64,000 bases of DNA from Halorubrum salsamenti (lineage in GTDB: Archaea; Halobacteriota; Halobacteria; Halobacteriales; Haloferacaceae). The position numbers and the translations under genes are program-made. Every line of letters begins with the position of its first letter. Position 1 is the stretch's first letter. The stretch is from contig NZ_VCNL01000008.1 in NCBI RefSeq assembly GCF_007671685.1, positions 32,472-96,471 of the forward strand, in the 5' to 3' direction. A model generated the notes under the pieces. The model did no database searches, was not told where the DNA came from, and worked only from the letters and a program-made list of their open reading frames with translations. Below are positions 36,790 through 44,847 of this stretch, in pieces.

Positions 36790-36885
36790 GTTTCCGTCGT
36801 TTCGATCCAACCCCACGTTTCCGACGTAATTTTCGACCCCCTCGTTTCCGTCGTTTCCTCACGCCCCACCCCGGATTTCCGTCGT
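36790..36885 (+). repeat. ORB-like repeats between polB and orc1
   Basis: Four direct copies of GTTTCCGtCGT: 36790-36800, 36811-36827 (as CCCCACGTTTCCGACGT), 36843-36854 and 36874-36885. The same repeat occurs three times upstream of orc1 and twice in the opposite orientation further on. These are the sequence expected for binding by the adjacent Orc1. Confidence 0.75.
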
Positions 36886-36912
36886 CCGCACTCACTCAGT
36901 AGTAGGGGGTCA

Positions 36913-38145
36913 CTACTCGCGAGTCCAGTCCTGCATCCGGCTGTCCTCGAGGATCGTTTCGCGGACGACCTGGGGATCTTCGATGAGTCGGTTCTGGAGG
37001 TGGATGCCGCCCGCACTCCCCTTGTTGATCTTCTCGATTTCGACAACCCCGAGGAAGGCTTGCTCTTTCAGGATGTCGCGAAACCGGCGGACGGAGAGGA
37101 TATCCATATCGAGATGGTTGCAGATGCGTTCGTACTGGTCGTACACCCGACTCGTGAGGAACGCATCGTCGTTGCTGTTGACACTCAGCTCCGTGAGCGC
37201 CAGCAACGCCGCCTTCGCCTGCGTGGGTGCGCCGTTCACGAGTTCTCTGAACCGGTCCTTTTCGGCGTGCTGCTGTGCCTGGCGGACGTGTTCCTCCGTC
37301 ACCTGCTCTGCTCCGGCCTCGTAGGCGACCTCCCCGGCGTGGCGAAGAATGTCGATCGCCTTCCGAGCGTCACCGTGCTCCTGCGCGGCGAAGGCCGCCG
37401 AGAGCGGAATCACGTCCTCGGAAAGGACGCCGTCCTGGAAGGCGTCCTCACGGTTGAACATAATCTCCCGTAACTGGTTGGCGTCGTATGGCTTGAAGAA
37501 CAGCTCCTTGTGCTGGAAGCTGCTTTTCACGCGCTCGTTCACGTTGTCGACGTACTGGATCTTGTTGCTGATCGCGATGACACCGACGCTACAGTCGATT
37601 TTTCCCGCCTCCTCAGCGCGCGAGAGCTTCATCAGCACGCTGTCGTCGTTCATCAGATCGATCTCGTCGAGGATGATGATCACAGAATCGAATTGAGCGT
37701 CGAGCGTCTTCCAGAGGAGTTTGTAGTATTTCGACGTACTGAGGCCGGTATGGGGGACGGAGATTCCAGTCGAAGATTCATCGTTCAGCTTCGCGGCCAG
37801 TGAGGAGATTGCTTGAGTCTCCGTGTTGTCTTCAGCACAGTCGATATACGCGGTTCCAATCTCGACGCCATCCTGAGCGGCATTCTGAGCTCGTTGGCAG
37901 ACGTGTTTCGAAACGAGAGATTTACCAGTCCCCGTTTTCCCGTAGATCATCACGTTTTCTGGGGAGTACCCGTGGACAGCACCGTTGAGACGTTTCGCGA
38001 GCTTCGAGATTTCCTCGTCGCGACCGACGATCCGGTCAGCCTCCGGAACGTGGCCGATTTTCAGGAGATCCTTGTTCGCGAAGATGCGATGCCCGGATTC
38101 AAAGAGTGGATCGTCGACAGAACTGGGTGAAGAGTCGGGCGTCAT
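36913..38145 (-). CDS. orc1: Orc1/Cdc6 replication initiator
   Basis: A complete 410-residue initiator. Walker A GKTGTGKS lies at residues 69-76, Walker B IIILDEIDLMND and sensor 1 VGVIAISNK follow, and the C-terminal winged helix (LSVRRFRDILKEQAFLGVVE) binds DNA. Orc1/Cdc6 proteins recognise origin repeats and recruit the helicase. The gene is flanked on both sides by a common repeat (GTTTCCGACGT type), which makes it the cognate initiator of the adjoining origin. A TATA-like run (agtataaat) at 38173-38181 serves as promoter, about 30 bp upstream of the ATG. Confidence 0.92.
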   Translation of the reverse strand: MTPDSSPSSVDDPLFESGHRIFANKDLLKIGHVPEADRIVGRDEEISKLAKRLNGAVHGYSPENVMIYGKTGTGKSLVSKHVCQRAQNAAQDGVEIGTAYIDCAEDNTETQAISSLAAKLNDESSTGISVPHTGLSTSKYYKLLWKTLDAQFDSVIIILDEIDLMNDDSVLMKLSRAEEAGKIDCSVGVIAISNKIQYVDNVNERVKSSFQHKELFFKPYDANQLREIMFNREDAFQDGVLSEDVIPLSAAFAAQEHGDARKAIDILRHAGEVAYEAGAEQVTEEHVRQAQQHAEKDRFRELVNGAPTQAKAALLALTELSVNSNDDAFLTSRVYDQYERICNHLDMDILSVRRFRDILKEQAFLGVVEIEKINKGSAGGIHLQNRLIEDPQVVRETILEDSRMQDWTRE

Positions 38146-38775
38146 TGAATATCACACGGTGTGGGCGGGGGGAGTATAAATCTAGTGGAGAACGCCACCC
38201 CACGTTTCCGACGTTCCTTGTCCGATATCAGCGGGAAAATGCCGTTATTCGGTGGAATTGGATTGCTGACAATATAGCCGCGTTTCCGACGTGAGAGAGG
38301 AAACCCGTAGACGGAAGCGGCGCGTTGTTGTCGAATCCCGAACCCACACACCCCACGTTTCCGTCGTAATCACCGAACAGGTGGGGAGGGGACTCGAAGA
38401 AGACATCCACGACGGGATACCAAAGACGAGAGCGGCCTAGCCGTCCAATACTGGCCGCCTACAGAAGCAGCTGGAAAGGATCGTTTCATCTGAGGGGGCG
38501 AAGTACTTCGCCCCCTCCTTGGTTGAAGTACACTTAATGAGCGTTTCTCAGCTATACTACTTTAATCTATGTGTTGGAGAAGTTAGTTCTTCTCTAGATT
38601 GGTTCTAGGTCAACAGAATTAGTGGCTGCATAGCGCTATCGTAGCCTCTCCCTATGCCGTCGTGGAGAAACGACGGAAACGCGGGGGGTGTGGTCCCTTC
38701 GAAATCAGCGCCACCCCCTCCACCAACATCCAGTTACGACGGAAACGTGGGGTGGGTGTCCTCCATCATCGAGTT
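38146..38775. other. Predicted plasmid replication origin with ORB-like repeats
   Basis: Repeats CCCCACGTTTCCGaCGT occur in plus orientation at 38198-38214, 38281-38292 (short form) and 38351-38367, and inverted at about 38670-38686 and 38736-38752. Between the two groups lies an AT-rich stretch (about 38518-38640) suitable for duplex opening. This arrangement, next to an intact orc1, is the standard layout of archaeal origins. The repeat differs from the common haloarchaeal ORB, as expected for a plasmid-specific initiator. No gene lies in this 630-bp region. Confidence 0.8.
38492..38517. repeat. 26-bp perfect palindrome in the origin
   Basis: GAGGGGGCGAAG followed by TA and CTTCGCCCCCTC: a perfect dyad of 26 bp at the border between the left repeat group and the AT-rich stretch. 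It may form a cruciform or hairpin at the origin or be a terminator-like structure. No poly-T follows. Confidence 0.7.
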
Positions 38776-39099
38776 TTACTCGTCCGGGTTGACCGGACCC
38801 TTGTACTGAGAACGAATCTTCTCTCCCTCCCGCCACTGCCAGTAGTAGTAGCGATTGTCGTTGATTTCCTTGATCGTGATCGTTGCTTTGGCCGGGACGT
38901 CGTCCGGAAGATCGTCTGGCCGTTCTTCGACCTCTTCTTGATCTGCCGACTCCTCGAGACGGGCCTCTCGTTCCTTGTGCTCGGCGAGCGCCTCAGCGTA
39001 CGTCGCAACGTCTCGGAGCTGCTCCGGGTCCGACTCGTTGAGCGTGTTGACGATCTCCGTCGGGAGGTTCGCCGGTGGGGTCGGGGGTTCGTAGGACAT
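38776..39099 (-). CDS. Small conserved haloarchaeal plasmid protein (DUF6788-like)
   Basis: A 107-residue protein. The N-terminal half is helical and acidic (LPTEIVNTLNESDPEQLRDV) and the C-terminal part reads TITIKEINDNRYYYWQWREG with SQYKGPVNP, a beta-hairpin pattern I associate with DUF6788-type proteins. It starts 14 bp from the inverted repeat at 39113-39155 and is divergent from the HTH gene. Confidence 0.6.
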   Translation of the reverse strand: MSYEPPTPPANLPTEIVNTLNESDPEQLRDVATYAEALAEHKEREARLEESADQEEVEERPDDLPDDVPAKATITIKEINDNRYYYWQWREGEKIRSQYKGPVNPDE

Positions 39100-39112
39100 C
39101 GGCGACTCTCGT

Positions 39113-39155
39113 GTTAACCAACACGGCCCACGAATCCATAGTTTTGTTGGTTAAG
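39113..39155 (+). repeat. Inverted repeat TTAACCAACA/TGTTGGTTAA (copy 2)
   Basis: Arms GTTAACCAACA (39113-39123) and TGTTGGTTAAG (39145-39155) with a 21-bp spacer. It lies between the divergent genes 38776-39099 and 39238-40164, 13 bp before the ATG of the first. It therefore covers the promoter area of the minus-strand gene. Confidence 0.75.
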
Positions 39156-39237
39156 ACGATGGAGACGGCTCCCGTGCTTGCTGGATGTAACACTACTCGA
39201 AACTTCTTTATATGGCAGTTTCGTACTATGTTACACC

Positions 39238-40164
39238 GTGCTCCGGCGTATCGAACTCGAGGTCCTCGCCACGGTCGACCGCGGCGACACGATCTCCGAA
39301 CTCGCGACGAAGCTCAACCACAGCGAGAGCTACCTCTCTCGTGCCGTCGCCGACCTCGTCGAAAAGGGACTCGTCTTCACGGAACGCGACGGGCGGCGAA
39401 AACGAGTCGTTCCGTCGGATGCTCGCGCCGTCGAACTCTACCGGGACCTCGTCCGCCAGCACTCCCATATCGACTTCCCCGAACTGCTGACGGGCAAGGC
39501 ACTCGAAGTGCTGTACTACCTCGACCAGCCGCGAACCGTCTCCGAAATCGCCGACCGGAGCGACAACTACCGCAACACGGTTAACCGCGTCCTCAAGCGG
39601 TTTCGTGACCGTGGTCTCGTCGGGACGGCCGACGGCCACTACGAGTTCAACGCTGACTTCGACCGCCTCCACGAGTTCGCCCGGGAACTCGTACATCATC
39701 TACATCGCCAGCGTCTCGAAGCCGTTGCCCCGAAGGGGACGATTCTCTGGGAGGACTACGACGAATTCCTCGCGCAGGCAGAGACGGAGATCGACGCGGC
39801 GGCGTTCCACGAAACCGGCCTCGCTCGGTTCGCAGCCTTCGACCTCCAGTTCCTGCTCACCGGCCACCGCTACTACGTCTACTCCGAGGATCTCGACGCA
39901 GTCTCGCCGGCGGAACTTTGCTGTCACACGCTGCTGATCGACGACGGCAGCCGCCACCGCTCGTACTGTCTCCTCCTGCTCAGCCACGTCGACGTCGACG
40001 AGGCGGCCCTCCGAGAGCAGGCGGCGAAGTATGGCCTCGAAGACGATATCGACGCCTTGCTCCGCTACCTCGAGACGCACGGCGAGGTAGACGACGACCG
40101 ACTCCCGGAGTGGGACGAGTTCCAGGAGCTGGCGGCTGACTACGAGGTGCCATTACCAAAATGA
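39238..40164 (+). CDS. HTH protein paired with a nucleotidyltransferase
   Basis: A 308-residue protein with two winged-helix modules: TISELATKLNHSESYLSRAV near the N terminus and PRTVSEIADRSDNYRNTVNR at about 100. The C-terminal 130 residues form an unknown domain (LQFLLTGHRYYVYSEDLDAV). The GTG at 39238 is chosen because a TATA box (TTTATAT, 39207-39213) lies 25 bp upstream, fitting leaderless transcription; the open frame reaches back to 39178. It overlaps the following nucleotidyltransferase gene by 4 bp. The pair resembles antitoxin-toxin units of the AbiEi/AbiEii type. Confidence 0.7.
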   Translation: MLRRIELEVLATVDRGDTISELATKLNHSESYLSRAVADLVEKGLVFTERDGRRKRVVPSDARAVELYRDLVRQHSHIDFPELLTGKALEVLYYLDQPRTVSEIADRSDNYRNTVNRVLKRFRDRGLVGTADGHYEFNADFDRLHEFARELVHHLHRQRLEAVAPKGTILWEDYDEFLAQAETEIDAAAFHETGLARFAAFDLQFLLTGHRYYVYSEDLDAVSPAELCCHTLLIDDGSRHRSYCLLLLSHVDVDEAALREQAAKYGLEDDIDALLRYLETHGEVDDDRLPEWDEFQELAADYEVPLPK

Positions 40165-40964
40165 GACCAACATTCGGACGCGAGTACATCGAGAACGAAT
40201 TCCAGCGGATCGTGGATGGCCTCTCAGCCCCGCTCGCGGTCTACCTGATCGGTGGTGGCGCGATGTCGCTGCGCGACCTCAAGGGGGCGACGAAAGATAT
40301 CGACCTGGTCGTCCCGGATGGCGACGCGTACGGTCAGCTGTGGGCCGTCTTGATGGACCTCGGGTATGCGGAGGTTCAATCGCTGGATCCAGATTATCGG
40401 GCGCTGGGGGCAACGAGCTGCGTTGAGAACGACGACGGGTGTCGCCTTGACATCTTCAACCAGCAGGTCGCGAACAAGCTCGTGCTCACCGACGGGATGC
40501 AAGAGCGCAGCGAGCCGTTCCTCGACACAGATCAACTGACGGTCCGGCTGGTCAGCAACGAAGATATCTTCCTGTTCAAGGCGATCGCAGGCCGCGACGA
40601 CGACATCGAGGACATGAATATGCTCGTACAGGCCGGTCTCGATTACGACGTCGTCCGGACTGAACTCGAAGCCCAGATCGAACGCCTGGGGGACGATCAG
40701 TTCGCCACGTTCGCGAACGAGGCCCTGGTCGAACTCGAGGAGCGGTACGGAGTAACCACGCCGATCGAGGGGCGCGTTCAGGAACTGACGAATAGGTACT
40801 ACCGGGGGCTCGAAGTCCTCCAGGCACTCGATGAACCGATGACCGTCGACGAACTGGCCGCGGAACTGGAGCTGGATGACGAGGAGGTTCACGACCGGAT
40901 CGCGTATCTCTCAACGTTCGACCGGGTCCGTCGGGATGGCGACACAGTCCGTCCCGTGGAGTAG
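40161..40964 (+). CDS. Nucleotidyltransferase, possible toxin (DUF6036/AbiEii-like)
   Basis: A 267-residue protein. The nucleotidyltransferase signature is GGGAMSLRDLKGATKDIDLV, in which GG, S and the D-x-D pair are conserved, and a third carboxylate follows in CRLDIFNQQ. Residues 190-267 are an HTH-like tail (PMTVDELAAELELDDEEVHD). The gene overlaps the HTH gene upstream by 4 bp. Similar pairs include AbiE and MenA-type systems that modify tRNA, but a distinct metabolic nucleotidyltransferase cannot be excluded. Confidence 0.7.
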   Translation: MRPTFGREYIENEFQRIVDGLSAPLAVYLIGGGAMSLRDLKGATKDIDLVVPDGDAYGQLWAVLMDLGYAEVQSLDPDYRALGATSCVENDDGCRLDIFNQQVANKLVLTDGMQERSEPFLDTDQLTVRLVSNEDIFLFKAIAGRDDDIEDMNMLVQAGLDYDVVRTELEAQIERLGDDQFATFANEALVELEERYGVTTPIEGRVQELTNRYYRGLEVLQALDEPMTVDELAAELELDDEEVHDRIAYLSTFDRVRRDGDTVRPVE

Positions 40965-40975
40965 TCTGGCCACGA

Positions 40976-41794
40976 CTACGGGGAGGGAAGGCGGCCGTCT
41001 GGTCGGGGAACGCGGCCCCGTTTAATCTCGTGATCGACGCGGCGCAGGTGCTTGCAGCCGCCCTCGGGTGAACGTTGCTGCCAGTCGGGACAGGTACACG
41101 ATTCGTCGATGACGTCGACTTCGTACCGGTTCCCTGACGCAGACTGTACCTCGTAGCGGCCACCCTTCGAGAGGAGTGAGACGTCCATCGCTTCGGCGAC
41201 GGCACGCTTCGTGCGGGGCTCAAGATCGTCCTCCGACTGTGCGTTCTCGTCGACGACCAGTCGGTCGCGAACGTCGCCTGTTCGGCCACCGTCGGGAGCG
41301 ACGGCTTCCGCAGGGCCACTGAGCCGCTCGTGAAGCACTTCCTCCACCGGATGGCCTTCCGGCCAGAGGTAGTGGACCTCGCGACGCTCGCGATGGTCGT
41401 AGGAGCCGCACGCGGCTGCGCTCCCAGTCCAGACGCGCCAGGCACCGAGCGCGGCCATCACGTCGACAATGGCGCGAGGAACTGCCTGGTGGTCGTCCGG
41501 GAAGAACACCCGGAAGCGGGTACACGCTTCTCGCGGCGGGACGGTCTCCCACCAGTCTTCGCTGGAGCCCCAGCTATCGAACATCGCCTCATCGCTCCCG
41601 TAGCCGACGGTCACGCCGTCGGTCGGCGTCCAGTCTGCTGGGAGGTGGTCCGCCTCGCCTTCAAGCACCCGAAGAACGGCGTATCGGAGGTACTCGTGGG
41701 CTTGGTTGTCTGTCGTACGAGCGACCTGGTCGTGCTGCTCGGCAACGTGCTCGGCTTCCTCGAGGACCGTCGTGAGATTGGGTTCAGTCATCAT
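40976..41794 (-). CDS. SWIM zinc finger protein
   Basis: A 272-residue protein. The C-terminal region has the SWIM pattern C-x-C-xn-C-x-H: SCTCPDWQQRSPEGGCKHL. The N-terminal 170 residues contain FRVFFPDDHQAVPRAIVDVM and other conserved-looking blocks without a named family. SWIM domains bind DNA or proteins. The longer frame extends to 41851 across the leader hairpin, so the ATG at 41794 (or 41791) is preferred. The inverted repeat 41843-41886 and a hairpin lie directly upstream. Confidence 0.7.
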   Translation of the reverse strand: MMTEPNLTTVLEEAEHVAEQHDQVARTTDNQAHEYLRYAVLRVLEGEADHLPADWTPTDGVTVGYGSDEAMFDSWGSSEDWWETVPPREACTRFRVFFPDDHQAVPRAIVDVMAALGAWRVWTGSAAACGSYDHRERREVHYLWPEGHPVEEVLHERLSGPAEAVAPDGGRTGDVRDRLVVDENAQSEDDLEPRTKRAVAEAMDVSLLSKGGRYEVQSASGNRYEVDVIDESCTCPDWQQRSPEGGCKHLRRVDHEIKRGRVPRPDGRLPSP

Positions 41795-41810
41795 TCGACG
41801 GAGGTCTGAA

Positions 41811-41842
41811 TGCGCCTCCGCCCCTCGGCGGGCGCTGAAAAA
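41811..41842 (-). promoter_or_regulatory. T-tract plus GC hairpin leader (before 41794)
   Basis: On the minus strand a T-tract (TTTTTC) is followed by AGCGCCCGCCGAGGGGCGG and then, about 40 bases on, the ATG. The hairpin is GC-rich. It sits directly after the inverted repeat. One of about twelve such leaders in 41-60 kb. Confidence 0.55.
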
Positions 41843-41886
41843 CTTAACCAACAGAACGGAAGGAATCCATCACTCTGTTGGTTAAC
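41843..41886 (-). repeat. Inverted repeat TTAACCAACA/TGTTGGTTAA (copy 3)
   Basis: Arms CTTAACCAACA (41843-41853) and TGTTGGTTAAC (41876-41886) with a 22-bp spacer. It separates the ArdC-like gene (whose stop lies inside the right arm) and the SWIM gene, and directly precedes a T-tract and hairpin leader. Confidence 0.75.
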
Positions 41887-42829
41887 TATGTTGGGACGAG
41901 GAGTCTCCTTCGAGCACGTCGATGAGCTCTTCTGCTGTAGAACTGATCCGTCCGAGCCGCTCGCGAACGACCTCGGGATCGTCCGACTCCCACGCAGCGA
42001 GGTAGAACGCCGACCCGCTAGTGTCCAACCCACAGTACCGCCCGACGACATATGCGACGGCTTCGGCCTCGACCTCGCGTTTCGCCCGCTCGGTGTCGTC
42101 GTCGACGTCGAAGTGGAGCAGAGCGTGGGCGTACTCGTGAATTAGCGTCCGCGCGAGGTCGGCCTCGTTCTCCCGATCACGCACCTCGACGAGCGGCTGA
42201 ACGTCGACGAGGCTCAGCTGCTCGCAGATGCCCTTTGCCTCGCCGTGGGTCCACTCCTCGGCTGGAACGATCTGCACCGTCACGCCGAGGTCGTCAGCGG
42301 CGCCAGTCAACTGTTCGACGAGGTCGCCGGCGTCGCCGGTCGCTTCCGTGTCCAGGTCGGGAAGCGGCTCGCCCTCGGTCTGGGAGATGTCGAACACCGG
42401 TGCGGGTTTGAACCCGACCAGGCCCTCGGACCACTCCTCGGGCGGCGTCTCGTCGTACTCACAATCACTGTCCTCGTGGTAGCTCGGCGAATTCTCGCAC
42501 TCCGGGCACTGCTTGGTGATGATCGGCGCCCAGATCCAGATGGCCGACTCACCCTCCTTGACGTGGCGGTCGAACTCCTCCTGCCACGTCCGGTAGCCCG
42601 CCACCCGGCTCGCCTCGGGACACTGCCGCTTGATGAGGAGCGTGTTCCGGTAGGAGTAGTCGTGGAAGCGACTCTGGACGTCGAGCCACTCTTGGAACTC
42701 CACGCTGGCCTGCGCGTTGTCGACGCCGGCGACGAGGTCGTCGATCCACTGTTCGATGGTACTGTTCATCTCGTCGGATCGTGTGTCGGTCTGGTCGAAG
42801 GAGACCGACGAGTCTCTGATCGTGGACAT
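41882..42829 (-). CDS. ArdC-like antirestriction protein
   Basis: A 315-residue protein. The N-terminal half (about 20-100, EQWIDDLVAGVDNAQASVEF, then NTLLIKRQCPEASRVAGYRT) is the ArdC_N-type ssDNA-binding region; a Cys-rich insertion (CPEC, CEY) follows. The C-terminal half is a zincin-like metallopeptidase with HEYAHALLH and a distal Glu in EAEAVAYVVGRY. ArdC-type proteins protect incoming DNA during plasmid transfer. The start at 42829 is chosen over an upstream ATG in the leader region. Hairpin leader upstream, inverted repeat at the stop. Confidence 0.85.
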   Translation of the reverse strand: MSTIRDSSVSFDQTDTRSDEMNSTIEQWIDDLVAGVDNAQASVEFQEWLDVQSRFHDYSYRNTLLIKRQCPEASRVAGYRTWQEEFDRHVKEGESAIWIWAPIITKQCPECENSPSYHEDSDCEYDETPPEEWSEGLVGFKPAPVFDISQTEGEPLPDLDTEATGDAGDLVEQLTGAADDLGVTVQIVPAEEWTHGEAKGICEQLSLVDVQPLVEVRDRENEADLARTLIHEYAHALLHFDVDDDTERAKREVEAEAVAYVVGRYCGLDTSGSAFYLAAWESDDPEVVRERLGRISSTAEELIDVLEGDSSSQHS

Positions 42830-42873
42830 CGTGTTCACCGAATCAAGTTCACGGCGACTGCGTCTGTTCAGAC

Positions 42874-42906
42874 CGCGCCGCACCCCTCAGGGGCGTTCAA
42901 AAAACC
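42874..42906 (-). promoter_or_regulatory. T-tract plus GC hairpin leader (before 42829)
   Basis: Minus strand: GGTTTTTTGAACGCCCCTGA followed by GGGGTGCGGCGCGG. The stem GCCCC/GGGG(T)GC is clear. The T-tract starts 11 bp after the stop of 42917-43264, so it may end that transcript while the hairpin belongs to the next gene. Confidence 0.55.
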
Positions 42907-42916
42907 GCTCTGTCGG

Positions 42917-43264
42917 TCAGCGGAGCTCGTGGCGTTCGTCCGCAAAGCCGACCGTGACGAGGTACTCGAGGAACTCGTCGAACCGCTCGACGTCACTGGG
43001 CGTGTCGGTCGCAAGATGACGCGCCCACTCGATGGCCCACTGGAAGGCGGGATCCGTGCCGCCCTTGCCGTGAATGTACCACCACCGGGCCGCCTTGAGA
43101 ACCACTATGGGATTCGTCGGCGGCTGCTCACCGGCGAGCCCACGGGTGATGGACTCGATTTCGTCGGGGACATCGGCGGAATCGACCTCCGCTGATTGCG
43201 TGTTGTCGATGTCGACCGGGATCTCGTCGATCGAGACGTTGTCAGGACGCTGTTGTTGACTCAC
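42917..43264 (-). CDS. Conserved haloarchaeal plasmid protein
   Basis: A 115-residue protein of unknown function. The N-terminal 45 residues are acidic and disordered; the rest is helical (TNPIVVLKAARWWYIHGKGG, FQWAIEWARHLATDTPSD). It lies in a minus-strand run of small genes, each with its own hairpin leader. No motif suggests an activity. Confidence 0.55.
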   Translation of the reverse strand: MSQQQRPDNVSIDEIPVDIDNTQSAEVDSADVPDEIESITRGLAGEQPPTNPIVVLKAARWWYIHGKGGTDPAFQWAIEWARHLATDTPSDVERFDEFLEYLVTVGFADERHELR

Positions 43265-43280
43265 TGGAAGTCACCTCTGA

Positions 43281-43325
43281 GGGCTCTCGAAGGAGCCCTC
43301 GCCCTCTCTGGGGGCACGAAAAACA
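43281..43325 (-). promoter_or_regulatory. T-tract plus GC hairpin leader (before 43264)
   Basis: Minus strand: TTTTTCGTGCCCCCAGAGAG, then GGCGAGGGCTCC and a second hairpin GGGCTCC TTCGA GAGCCC. It ends 17 bp before the ATG of the 115-residue gene. Confidence 0.5.
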
Positions 43326-43403
43326 GGTCGCGAAGTCACGCCGGCGGGAGGTAGACGCTCTGCTCGCCGGCAGACTATCGTGCTGAACGTGGAACTTCGC
43401 TTG

Positions 43404-44621
43404 TTAGTCAACCACTGGTTGGACTGGAAGCCGTTCGAGGCGGCGGTGGCACGGGATACAGAGAGTCAACAGGTTACTCGGTACATCTGCATCGTCGACC
43501 GACCGGTCTGGGTCGTTGTAGAACCGGCGTCGAGGGATCCTATGATGAACCGGGAGATCACGTCCGAATTTATCGCGGTGAGCTTCGCGGCCCATACCGC
43601 AGCGCAGACAGGATTCATTGTCACGGGTAATGATTTCCTCACGAATCTGTGGCCAGTTCGAGCCGAACGGTACTGTCTCGGTATTTGACTGGCGGTAGTC
43701 GTCTAAATAGTCTGGATCGGCCGCCTGTAGGGCTGTTCGCCATGATCCGAATACGCGCCGATACGGCTGGGTCGTGAATTCCCCGTGTTTAATCATCTCA
43801 CCCGTTGTCGGCGGATGACCCAACTCTTCGGCGAGCTCTCGCAATTCGGTCAATAAACCCTCACGTGGAATTCGCCACCGGGTATTTGGCTCGAAGCCAG
43901 CGGCTGTAAGCGCCTCGTTCCAAGAACCGAACCGCTTCTGGTAGACCGATCCGCTCCATTTTCCCTGGTCCTGCATCTCCTCTTTGCGCGGAATGTGTCC
44001 CAACTCTTCGCTGAGTCTCTTGAGTTCAGACAGCAGAGTGTCTTCACTCACGTTTCGTGTATAGTTTATTTCTAAGCCAGCCCTCTGAAGAGCCTGATTC
44101 CAATTTCCGAAGGCCCGTTTGTACGGATCCGAGGTGTACGGACCATCTTGATCCATCTCGTCTGTCGTGGGTGGGCGGCCAAGTTCCTCAGCGAACTCCT
44201 GTAGAGCAGCAATAAGTGCTTCTTCGGAGAGATTCAGTTCAACGTTGGGCTCCAACCCAGCTGCCCGTAGAGCTGAGTTCCACCCGCCGAATCGCTTGCA
44301 GTACGTTTTCACCGAGTACTTCCCGTAACTTCTGTAGGTTCGCTCTGAAGGTGCCTCTCCTACGATTTCAGCGACTGATTTGAGGTCCACAAGAAGATCG
44401 GCTTTCGGTGTCGCTGGTCTTCCGTTTGGTTCGTTTGTTCCCGTCTCAAGGTCGGCAGTCTTGAGCGCTTCATTCCACGACCCGAAACGGTCCGCGTAGG
44501 TCTTTGCGGCATGAGTGCCGGACTCGTTCATCTCATTCTGCGACGGGGGCCGCCCGAGTTCCGACGCGAATTCCCGGAGACGATTGAGGAGTTCTTCGTC
44601 TGAGTACAGCTTCTTGCCCAT
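43404..44621 (-). CDS. HNH endonuclease with tandem HNH-associated repeats
   Basis: A 405-residue protein made of five repeats of about 60 residues, each with a core like FAEELGRPPTTDEMDQDG and a block like RFGSWNEALTAAG; these are the homing-endonuclease-associated HNH_repeat units. The C terminus is an HNH nuclease: CLRCG, VHHRIPRRRFYN and LCIPCHRRLE. Such repeats may read DNA. The ATG at 44621 is preferred; the frame extends to 44807 through leader sequence. A hairpin leader and inverted repeat lie upstream. Role unknown: homing, plasmid maintenance or defence. Confidence 0.75.
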   Translation of the reverse strand: MGKKLYSDEELLNRLREFASELGRPPSQNEMNESGTHAAKTYADRFGSWNEALKTADLETGTNEPNGRPATPKADLLVDLKSVAEIVGEAPSERTYRSYGKYSVKTYCKRFGGWNSALRAAGLEPNVELNLSEEALIAALQEFAEELGRPPTTDEMDQDGPYTSDPYKRAFGNWNQALQRAGLEINYTRNVSEDTLLSELKRLSEELGHIPRKEEMQDQGKWSGSVYQKRFGSWNEALTAAGFEPNTRWRIPREGLLTELRELAEELGHPPTTGEMIKHGEFTTQPYRRVFGSWRTALQAADPDYLDDYRQSNTETVPFGSNWPQIREEIITRDNESCLRCGMGREAHRDKFGRDLPVHHRIPRRRFYNDPDRSVDDADVPSNLLTLCIPCHRRLERLPVQPVVD

Positions 44622-44756
44622 GATTTGTGATGTGATTGAATCACTCAGTTTGGTCCCGGCTTGGTATTTGAATGTCAGTTCTCGTGTTTGTGAGTCGTTA
44701 CCTGTTGATGCTGACTGAGCTTCTATTCGATCCCGCGAGGCCGCTGCTGGCTGCCT

Positions 44757-44782
44757 CGCACCCATCGAGGGGGCCGAAAAAC
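44757..44782 (-). promoter_or_regulatory. T-tract plus GC hairpin leader (before 44621)
   Basis: Minus strand: GTTTTTCGGCCCCCTCGATG followed by GGTGCGAGGC. It follows the inverted repeat 44796-44839 by about 15 bp; the start codon is 136 bp further. Confidence 0.5.
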
Positions 44783-44795
44783 TGAGGCACACCCT

Positions 44796-44839
44796 GTTAA
44801 CCAACAATGGGGAAACCCACGTGGAGTGTGTTGGTTAAG
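44796..44839 (-). repeat. Inverted repeat TTAACCAACA/TGTTGGTTAA (copy 4)
   Basis: Arms GTTAACCAACA (44796-44806) and TGTTGGTTAAG (44829-44839) with a 22-bp spacer. It lies between the small gene 44848-45063 (8 bp after its stop) and the HNH gene. Confidence 0.75.
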
Positions 44840-44847
44840 GATAGAGC

